The translations under genes and the position numbers were made by a program. Shown here piece after piece: positions 54,931 through 64,000 of a DNA stretch of 64,000 nt. The DNA lies in NCBI GenBank assembly GCA_022702705.1, contig CM040421.1:7756090-7820089 (forward strand), given 5' to 3'. The notes below the pieces were generated by a model. The model worked only from the letters and a program-made list of their open reading frames with translations, made no database searches and was not told where the DNA came from. Origin of the DNA: Papilionanthe hookeriana x Papilionanthe teres. Taxonomy: Eukaryota; Streptophyta; Magnoliopsida; Asparagales; Orchidaceae. Positions within the stretch are counted from its first letter, which is position 1, and each line of letters opens with the position of its first letter.

Positions 54931-57640
54931 TTGGGGTTGTTATGTTCCCATTCATAAAGTTTTACTCAAGCCAGTCACTGAAATTGAAACAGTCTTTCAT
55001 GGTGTGTCCGAGCAGCCTATGGTATAGGTAGCACCTGGAATGATCTTTCTTGTTGACCTCTTCTAACTTCATCGGCTCCAACAACCTGAAATCTGGCTTC
55101 TTAACCAAGTTTTAGAACATCATCCTCACCACTTCATCTTTGAATGAATATATTATATTCAATCAATCAATTATACTCGGTGTTTGCCTTCCATCAGCCT
55201 GATAAGGTCTCTTCTGAAATGATTCCTGACCATAACACTAAGGATGTTAGAAGGTCTACCAAAGTTGTTCAGTTTACATCTGCATCAGTTGCTTGCCTCT
55301 ATCTACAGCTGCCACTATCCTAGAATACTTTTCAAATGCTTTCATTGGTTTCTGCTTCTCAGTTCTTTCTAGAAATCTAAGTTTTTTTGCTTTTTCTTGC
55401 AAACTTTCGACTTTGTTGAGTAGCTTTTTAAAAGTCTTGATTGTAAATTATATGAGTAGAAAAGCCACCTGTCTGTGAAAACTTACAAGAGATTAATCAC
55501 ATGTTGTTCTTGGATCTTTTGATTATATTTCATTCTTAGATTTTTTTATTATCACATATTATAGTCTACCAAAGTTTTTATCGGTCTCTATTTCTCTACC
55601 ACAAATCACCTACAGTGATGTGGTGCTAATCGCAAGCAAACAAGGTTTTGCAACTCTAAAAATTTATTTATTGAGCCATTGGGCAACTCCACATACTACT
55701 CAAAGGCAACACCTAAGAGACTGCATACGAACTGGCAGAATAATAATGCTTCGCTACCCCTTGCATTATAGCAGTTTGCCCAGAAGTGTGCAACATGTTT
55801 TCAGGGTTCTTGGTTCCATCAAAGGTTTTAAAAGATGGTGGTAATAAACCCTTGGTATATTGTATGACATCGGACTCCTCCGACTAAGGTACCCTTTAGA
55901 ATTAATGATCCTCCTTTTGAAAGGCAAGGGCTACTTTACTTGTTGCTCAACCATTTTCTTAATGTCCTTTTCTAGTATCGTGCTCTGGGTGTAATTTTTT
56001 TTTGGTTGCTCATCTCTACTGGTAGTGGTGAATTCTTTCTTCTCACATAAAATCTGAATGATCTTTGACTGTTTTTGCTTTTACATAAGATAATACTTTG
56101 ATACAGAAGTTGACTCTACAGAGTTTTCATACCAACCATCATCACTTCCATTTTGTTTCCGATGCGTTTGATCTACTCGTCCTTCTGCTGGATGACTCTT
56201 TGTAGCAACTCAACTGCATTGTCCTCAGCAAGTGATGGAGCATCATGCAAAGATGACGAGGCTCTAGATTTGATGGCATTAATCTCAACACATCCTTCCT
56301 CAATATATTCTAGTAGATCATAGTGTTCATCATCAATGTCTTCCTCTAGTTCTTCAAAAAATTATTTGATGTCAGTTCTAAGATCCTCTATGGAAACCTC
56401 AATTGAATCTTTTTGGTAACTTTAAGATCAATAAGAGGCTCCATACAAACATCACCCCCTGCAACTGTCTCTGACTTAACCAAGAAATCAGCGGTTGTAA
56501 CATTTGACTTAAAAAATATTCTAGGGAGGCAGACTTCCAACTTTTCTAATAGTATCGGTCCAATGACTTTAGTTCTCCATGCCTTCTTTCTTGGCACTGA
56601 TGCATTAAGACAATATGTCTTATTGGTAACATCAGCATGTTGGGAGGAAGCATGCTCCCTAATGTGCAAACCAGATATGGTGACAAGTGACCTCTTGCCA
56701 TCACTCAACCTCAAGATTCTTCACATACGGTGGCAGGTGACACACTTGGATCAAGATGAGACTCGACCAGTCTATGCTCTGTGGTCATCTTAAAGATGAT
56801 AGTGACATCAGTGACGTTAACAACAACATCTATATGACTTCTCAGATGGAGCTTGGCAGAAACACAGACCGACGATGCTTCCTTTCTATGAATAGTTCTA
56901 TGAAATTGTGTGATGAGCTTATCCTTATTAAGAATCTCAGCCTTAATTTGGTACGATACAGCACACCCCATTCTCTTTAGGATCCTGATGATGGAACAGT
57001 TATCCTTTCGAGTCAATCTTTCAAAGACATAACGAACTCAGGCAAGAGGGGTGGTTTTGCCTTTGTCGTATCATGACCATTATGACAAGATAGCTTGGGT
57101 AGTGTGACAACAATCCTATAAACAATCTTCTCTCTAGAAGTGGAAGATAGCAGGTGAAACCTGCTCTCTCCAAGAAGAGTTGAGGTCTTGGGTAGTAATT
57201 TTTTCTCTGGTTGAGAACTTCAATGGCATAAACCATCTTTGCAGGTTTTGCCTTCTTAGCCTTCAAGATCATTCAACTAAATTTTTAACTCTATGACCAG
57301 GTCAATGGTACGGACTTTGAACTTGACCCAATTTCAAATACATACAATATCAAGGTAAAGAAAATCATAGGAATACCTTTTTTTTACAATGACAGGGTGA
57401 TAGGTGTAGTAATTAAAAATCTGGTGGCGGTGGTAGTGGTAGTCCTCACAGTAGTGGGGAGGACAGACTTGACGATAGAAAAAACAACAGACTTAGTGGG
57501 TGTTTCTTCCACTTTATCCTTCTTAAGCAAATGCAATTCATGTTTACTTTTCAATTTGAACTCAGCTAACATCTCCTCCACCCTTGCAGCGGCTTGTCGG
57601 CCGTTTGAAAATCTTCTTCATTGAAAAAATATGTTTTTGG
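54931..57640 (-). pseudogene. Truncated gypsy-type gag/5' ORF region of the element carrying repeat E
   Basis: Minus-strand frames read away from the repeat E copy. 54965-55060 encodes a zinc-finger-like CYLYHRLLGHTMKDCFNF motif of the CxYHR..GH...DC type seen in gag of some plant gypsy elements. 55290-55420 encodes a charged helix (LLNKVESLQEKAKKL). Further upstream are 56388-56714 (SDGKRSLVTISGLHI, HADVTNKTYCLNA), 56711-57016, 57021-57272 and 57384-57581, which I cannot name. The region ends at 54931, where it meets the truncated LTR of A. Opposite-strand frames at 55293, 55620, 56413 and 56756 are judged shadows. Confidence 0.5.
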
Positions 57641-59276
57641 TGTTTTGTTTTGAAAAGAGTTTTAGAATATATTTTTATGAAAATAGAGATTTTATTTATT
57701 TTAATATATATAAGGATTTTGAAAGTAATATTTTAATGAAAATTATGAAATCAAACTAATATCATGTAAACGTTAATTTAGATAATCAAGCGCTTCATCA
57801 CACGACATGTATCTATCCCAAAGAATAGATATATGACTTGGGATGAGACTTGATCAAACAAACTAAATAATTCATGACATCTGTTTAGTCTGCAAACCAA
57901 TTTTGACCTACAATTTCCTCTATATAATATGAAGGAAATTAGATAGGGTTTATATTAATCTGGGTCTTCAGGTTTCCTATAAGGGCAAGCCCCTATAGTT
58001 AATTACATCTTAGACAACCAAAGTTACCTAAGAAAATACTTGATATAAATCAGGAAATATTTATATTCATGACTTCCAAGGGTAAGGTTTTCAAAGAAAA
58101 TGTGATAGTCGGAAATTCAATAGGTGAATGACTTAAATTTTGGAACATTTCATTTTATCAGAATCCAAAAGAGAGAAGGCTAGGGGAAGAACATAGATTC
58201 AAGAAAAATCTTGATGTCTTCCCAAACTATCCTATAGTTTAGCTTTAAATCTTGGAAATGAATTTATTTAAATTTCAATCCTTCCAATTAATTATAGGAA
58301 TTACATTTGTGTAATATCCAATTATGCAAATAACCTGGAAGATGGGAGGATTTATGTCATGTCGGACGACAACCTCGGAATCCTAAAGCAAATTAGGGCT
58401 TATATTGCACAGTAGAACTGCCTTAAATTCCTATGGTTTTTTGCTTATTTCTAAGGAATGGTTTTCCTGGTGTGGACAAGTTTCGCTATTGAAGATGGTT
58501 GTGCTGCCCACCATCCATGCTCCGAGGTCCTCATTGTAGAAGGTTTAATTTAAAGAAGTGTCAATTGTAAGAGAGAAGAGAAGTGTCATGTTTTTGAAAT
58601 ATTTTAATTGAGATGTCTTAATATTTTATTAGGGGAACATTAAAATTAATTATAGCAACACCGGTTAAGATCCTACGGTCCCATCATTCCGGCATCGCTA
58701 TTTTCATCGTATTCATTTCGTCCAAATGAATTTACTAAACTCAACTTAATGAGTTCCATACTTTCATTTAGATCGTGAGAAAACCTTGTTAACAACACGT
58801 GGGTTACCTCCTCTAAGGAATTCCCGATCATCCAACGAGACGTTTTAATTTAGTTATAATTGTGTTTTTTGTTGTTTTGTTTGCGATTAAATTTTAAGTT
58901 ATTTTATATTTTGAATATTGTGGCGGTGGATTTTATCTTGTTGTGATTTTTTAATTTTAATTTTGATCTCAATTTTGTGGCTATCCTAAAGGTTTCAGTT
59001 TTCATACATGGTGACATTGTTTTTTATCATGCAAACTAGCAAGAAAAGAAAAATGTGGCAAAAACACGAAAAAAGAAAATGATGTAAACTTATAAAAGTG
59101 TACATGGTGGGTCTTCTCGTTCATTTTCTTGAAACTTTTGTATTCTTTGCAATAAACATTTATTTTTGTAGGAAGTAAAATCCTATGGATATGTTCGTCA
59201 CAGACCTAGCAAACTCTATGTCATAACCCGGTGAACTCTATTCATTTGTGAGATTTCTTCATTTAATAAATATAAT

Positions 59277-59398
59277 AGGTCCAGTTGTACTGCAAGGTAT
59301 CTAGAAGACTTGTGAAACGGTCCAGGAGAAACCCGGAAGGTCTAATTGTCTTGCATGGTGTCCAGAAGACTTGTGAAACGGTCTAGGAGAAACCCGGA
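59277..59398. repeat. Tandem duplication, 61 bp x 2
   Basis: Units 59277-59337 and 59338-59398 both contain 'agaagacttgtgaaacgg' and 'aggagaaacccgga'. The homologous copy near 21810-21870 has one unit. Confidence 0.9.
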
Positions 59399-60081
59399 TA
59401 TTTCATAATACTTTTGAACATCCTTAAGGTCCTTTTGGACTTATTATAGTTATTAAACAATTTATCCCTTTCATACCCTTATTCTCAGTGAACCAATGTT
59501 TTAATCATTTCTAAGAATAGGGTAATTCATCATTTATTATTTAATTTAAGAATTATGTGGGTGAAGGCCCTAAAAGGACAAATTAAGGTCATTAGGGTAC
59601 TTAGTCAATTTTTGATTTGGGCTTGTATTGTCTCAAAAATACTTTAGTTTTGATTATATTAACTTTTCCAAACCTCTTTTAATAAAATTTGATCAAGCCT
59701 AGCTCACTACTAAGCCTCTTAGGATGTTAGGTGAATTTATTTTATGGCTTTAAGGAAAATTGAACTTTAAGTGTTGAGGATTTTTGTCGAAAGATCATAA
59801 TATTACTTTATACACCAAGTAAAGGGGTCAGGCTGGTGGTTTATTAATTTCTAAGGTCATGATTCTAACCTTAAGATTCTCGTAATTTGATTTTTCTTCC
59901 AAATTATAATAATTAAAGAAATTTAGATGTTTAATTTTGATGTGACAAAATTACAGTGAATTTCTACCATTTATCCCTTAATGTTTCAACCATTCAAATG
60001 CACTTATTAAAACCAAAATTTTACATGTTTTCCCTCTTGAATTTATACCTAAATATTAATTAAGACTAAGTATCCAAAAAT

Positions 60082-60495
60082 ACCTTTTTGCCCTTAAGGT
60101 CCTATCACCTCATAATTCATCAAATTTAATTCAAATGACTTTGAAATTTTTATCCAACCTTACTAATGGGTTGATTAAAACATTAGAGGAGAAAATGTAA
60201 GTTTTCAAGATTTAATTAAATTTATATATTTATTTTCATGCAAAAATAAGATTTTCAATGAAAAATCAATAACTTAACCTAGACAAATACCTTTTTGCCC
60301 TTAAGGTCCTATCACCTTGTAATTCATCAAATTTAATTCAAATGACTTTGAAATTTTTATCCAACCTTACTAATGGGTTGATTAAAACATTAGAGGAGAA
60401 AATGTAAGTTTTCAAAATTTAATTAAATTTATATATTTATTTTCATGCAAAAATAAGATTTTCAATGAAAAATCAATAACTTAACCTAGACAAAT
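60082..60495. repeat. Tandem duplication, 207 bp x 2
   Basis: 60082-60288 and 60289-60495 are almost identical; the only differences I see are in 'cctcataattc'/'ccttgtaattc' and 'caagattt'/'caaaattt'. The counterpart in the copy at 20205-26714 is single (near 22550-22760). Confidence 0.92.
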
Positions 60496-62897
60496 CCTAA
60501 TCCCTTAAATGATTTACTGGAGGTAGCCTTGGATCAGGGAAACACTTGGACCAAATATCATGATTTCTTGAGTTTAATTTATTTATTAGAATTATTTTAA
60601 ATTCTGGAGTTTTAATTAATTATAAAATATTTTAAAGTTTGAAAATTCAATTTTATATTTTTTTAAAAATCTCTCTCAGGTTAGGGAACCAAGAGAAATA
60701 AATTTCATATTTTTTTATTTTTATTTTAATTATTAGAATTATTTTAGTGGAAAAAACAAGAAAATTCATTTTTAGCCACTTAAAAATTGATTTAAGCCTT
60801 TAAAAATTGATATTTTAATTTTGAGACTCAGAACAATTATGGGGATGGTTCCTAAGTGATTAGGAGACCAAACATAACATTTTAGTTATTTTTAATATTT
60901 TTTTATTTTTATTATCATTTAATTATTTAAATATTAAAATATGATTAAAAATGAAAATTTTATAAAAATCTCAATTTTATTTTTAAAAGAACTCTCTGAT
61001 CACATACAACTCCCAAAACAATTCTTATAAAATTTTGACATGTCTTTTAATTTTCAAAATTCATTTAAATGTCAAAAAGGACATTGGACTTAGAAAAATT
61101 CTTTAACCTATTAGATTAATTCCAAATTACTTCAAAAATTTTAAGAAAGTTCCCCTGTCCCTGAAGCACAGTGGAGAGCAATTTTTATGTTATTTTAATT
61201 TTTATTTTGTCCTAATTAATTAAAAGTTTATTTTAGGTCAAGTGGACAATTAGGCTTTTTTTATCATTTTAAATCATGATAAATTTTTCCTAGGGCTCTC
61301 TGACCATAAAGAACCTAACATAATTTTTTGGGATTTTTCTGAAAAACGTACTAATTATCACAATTAATTTCTCAATGAATAGACATAAACTTGAAAATTA
61401 TGATTCTTTGTCTAGGGATCTTCTCTGATTTTGGAAAAATCAGGGAAGATCTCTCATGACAGTGGAAACAACATACCAAAATTTCAAGCTATAGTGAAAC
61501 TACTACATGCATGGAGAATTAAAAGACTAAAAATGATATTTAATTTAATAAAAATAAATTATGCATAAAAAATATTTGAAACTATTTCCACATTATCTTC
61601 CTCTGTTCACTGAGCACTAAAATATTTTTCTTTTATTTTTATGATTTTTCTAGGCCAAGATATGGATTTTTAAGTTCAGGTGATTTAAATAAATCAGAAA
61701 AATTTGATTTTCCTACTTAAGTGACTCAGCACCACCTCAACTTACGGCAGATCGAACTCCCCACATTGTGTGCTCCCATTTGACGCTGCCAGCTGACTGG
61801 GATGCCATGTGGCTCGCAGTTCTGTTCCATGTCCTCGTTTGGCACAATCAGAACCGTCTAACGAAAACACGCGTGATCCTGTAAAATGGAAATGATGTGT
61901 TGATTTGTTATGGAGAATTTGTGATGACCTTTCCACTAAGAACTTCATTTACTTTTTGATCTGGCCAATTGAATTGTTAAAACTTGTTGGAAAACATATG
62001 TTCCGAAATAATTATGAGTTTCACAACAAAAGTGAAGGTCACATTTAATTTCCATGAATGAGAGATGTAGTTCATTGGGATTGAGTGCAAATAAATAGAG
62101 AAATATACTTTGATGGGTATAGAATTGGAGATTTCAAAGTGACAGGCTGAAATCCTCAATTTGGTCCTAATGTTTAGAAACTGAAGCGAGAGTTAGCCTT
62201 CAGGTGAAGGGAAGTGGGAGCTCTGGAGTGAGAGCCAATATCCTCCCAGCCTGGAATTTCAACATAAAGATTGATTGATTTTTTATTATTATTTGTGGTG
62301 GGTTGTGTGTGAGTGTAATGTGAGTGTGAATGTGATTGAATTGTGGTGGGGTGATGTGTTTATGTATGTGAACGTGTGCATCTTGTATTTGGGGTGATGT
62401 GAATGTGTATGTGAATGTCTGTGGATTGAGGTGGTGATTGCATGTGTATGTGGTATATGTGTGGTGCTTCACAATATTAAAACCCCTAAAATTCAAAGAG
62501 TCTCCTTAAGGAATTTTTAACCTTTATAGGAACTGAACTTGAGTTTCAATGTGTTCTTCTTAATCAACTTAACTAAATGTTATGGATATAAGACCATACA
62601 TGAGAATACAAGGAGTCAAGAGCTGGCTTAAACTTCTAAGTGGTGATAGTCCAAATATTAGTCTTCTGGGAGTCAGTAGGGAGGTCCTATGGCTAAATCC
62701 TAGGCTCTAGAGAGGAAACACACCTCACAAATAATGGGACAACGCCACTTGATCTATATTTTGACATTGAAAACATAAAAGCAAAAGCATAGGAATTTAG
62801 CATGGAAAACATAAAGGCACAAGCATGAGTATTTGGCATGGAAGACATAAAACCACATAGAAATTTGACATATACATAACCTAATATAAGGAGATTT

Positions 62898-63007
62898 AGC
62901 ATGGAAATAAAATAACATAAGGAGGTTTAACATAAACATAAACCACCACAGTAGCATGGAAATAAATTAACATAAGGAGGTTTAACATGAACATAAACTA
63001 CCACAGT
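62898..63007. repeat. Tandem duplication, 55 bp x 2
   Basis: 62898-62952 and 62953-63007 share 'agcatggaaataaa', 'taacataaggaggtttaaca' and 'ccacagt'. Looser relatives lie at 62795-62860. Confidence 0.85.
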
Positions 63008-63576
63008 ACCACACAAAGATTTAACATGCGCTTAAACTAACATATGAAAAGTTTGCATGGAGTATATATAGGACTACCATACAAGCGCATAGGAATTTGC
63101 ATGAAATGTAAACCATTTATACTATATGTTCCCTAACATATGATATTAATCACCTAACACTAGGAATTTACATGTAATATAGACACATTCACATGAAGTT
63201 TTCATATACATAAGCCATAATTAAATTTCTATTGCATAACCTATAAACACGTTAATATTCTTTCAACATGAAGCATAAGCATAAATGACATGGTCTTCAC
63301 ATTGCATCACATATACACATAACAGATTTCCATTTTTTTGTGAGTGTTCATGTAAATTAAAGTTAAGGGAGAGAATGTGTTAGTAATTTAGGTTTTTGGG
63401 TAAGCATCAGGTAAGGAAAGAAGGTGGGTTTTGGGTAGGCCTAGGACGAGGAAGAGAGTATGTGTTTTGGGTAGGCTATGGGTGATGGAGAGGATGGGTT
63501 TCAGGTAGGCTAAGAAGGAAGAGATTAATGAGTGGAATAGGGTAAATTTGGATAGGGTGCGAGAAGTGTGTTGTGA

Positions 63577-63771
63577 GGGCTTGAGTAGGGTGAGAAGAGC
63601 AGGAGTAATGAATGTAGGCCTTGACTATGGTGATAATAAAAGAAAGTAAAGGATTTAGGGCTTGACCATGGTGAAAAGAGAGGGATATAGTGGGTGTAAG
63701 GCTCAGTCATGGGAGAAGCGAAAGAAGTAATGGTAAAAAAAGAGAGAGAAAGGCTTAACCATGATAGAAAG
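63577..63771. repeat. Degenerate repeats of GGCTTGACCATGGTGA type
   Basis: Five related segments, near 63577, 63615, 63659, 63698 and 63750 (for example AGGCCTTGACTATGGTGA, GGCTTGACCATGGTGAAAAG), spaced about 38-52 bp in a purine-rich context. Confidence 0.6.
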
Positions 63772-64000
63772 GAGAGGTCAGGAAGAAAATCATAACACTT
63801 CAATAGTCTGCATCATGCAAAAATTAAAAAACATAAATGAAGTGAGAAGAGGGTTTACACCTTTGCTTTTTAGTCAACTCCTTGTTGTACTTGCTTAGGA
63901 GATGAAGTTCCCTTGCCTTGGTGTAGAGAGAGCTCTCGGTCTTTTGAGGAGGAGAGGAGGGAAGAGGATGGAGGAAGGAATTGGTTTTTGAGATGAGAGA

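Larger units (their letters stand above)
57650..62744 (-). mobile_element. Large repeat family E, third copy (5' LTR-like)
   Basis: Collinear with 20205-26714 except that the TTGGG-rich tract is missing. It ends with 'cacctcacaaataatgggacaac', a mutated form of the terminal hairpin. It lies where a 5' LTR would be for the minus-strand gag-like region at 54931-57640. No primer binding site was identified at the left boundary. It contains a 61-bp and a 207-bp tandem duplication. The frames at 61742-62496 are not convincing genes. Confidence 0.55.
62745..64000. other. Right edge: unassigned, with short tandem repeats
   Basis: 62745-63340 is rich in GCATGGAAA/ACATAA units; 63340-64000 is purine-rich on the plus strand. 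No credible gene; the minus frame 63525-63803 (serine/leucine-rich) and the frames 62693-62957 come from repeats. Confidence 0.5.

Noticed and set aside
56413..56793. Plus-strand 126-codon frame
   Set aside because: Overlaps minus-strand frames that agree in orientation with the gag-like motif at 54965-55060; no recognisable domain. Kept as a shadow, though a search could reverse this.
62200..62496. Minus-strand frame rich in His and Thr
   Set aside because: Comes from GTGTATGTG-type low-complexity sequence in repeat E.
63525..63803. Minus-strand 92-codon frame resembling a secreted peptide
   Set aside because: Arises from the purine-rich degenerate tandem repeats; hydrophobic look follows from composition.

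Overview
This is plant nuclear DNA: AT-rich, almost all degenerate LTR retrotransposon sequence, plus CACTA and hAT DNA-transposon remnants and one intact-looking two-exon gene. That gene is a family-1 UDP-glycosyltransferase of the UGT83A type (minus strand, 31976-34073). Its sequence and the Athila-type elements suggest a flowering plant, most likely a eudicot; I cannot name the species. Nothing bacterial, organellar or viral is evident, and no tRNA, rRNA or CRISPR array was found.

Layout. 1-1147 is the end of a very large non-coding repeat (family E). 1162-4320 holds two diverged LTR-like repeats (family C), the first split by a solo Athila-type LTR (1571-3397, target duplication CCTAC). 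5236-5825 is a non-autonomous hAT-like element with an 8-bp target duplication. 6600-31479 is a nested stack. A degraded Ty1/copia element (6600-10585 plus 31037-31479) was hit in its 3' LTR by a Ty3/gypsy Athila element, 'B' (10586-31031, minus strand). B later received a solo Athila LTR in its own LTR (10693-12535, TSD CTCAT) and a 6.5-kb family E repeat inside its reverse transcriptase (about 20205-26714).

The UGT gene follows. It is flanked upstream by a CACTA (En/Spm) transposase pseudogene (about 34450-36720) in an element whose likely right terminus is near 38092. Then come a third C repeat, a short solo LTR (38840-39975, TSD TCAAG), unassigned sequence, and Athila element 'A' (42597-54930, minus strand). 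A carries gag, protease, RT, integrase and a plant-transposon-protein or env-like third ORF, and its 5' LTR is truncated. At 54931 it abuts the truncated internal region of another gypsy-type element, followed by another family E copy (about 57650-62744). The last 1.25 kb is unassigned and rich in short tandem repeats.

No retrotransposon ORF is intact: each domain is recognisable but broken by stops, frameshifts or deletions, and several catalytic residues are lost. The nesting order gives a relative age series: copia, then Athila B, then solo LTR A and repeat E. Domain assignments rest on reading translated motifs by eye; lineage names (Athila, Tat/Ogre-like) come from general family knowledge, not database searches.
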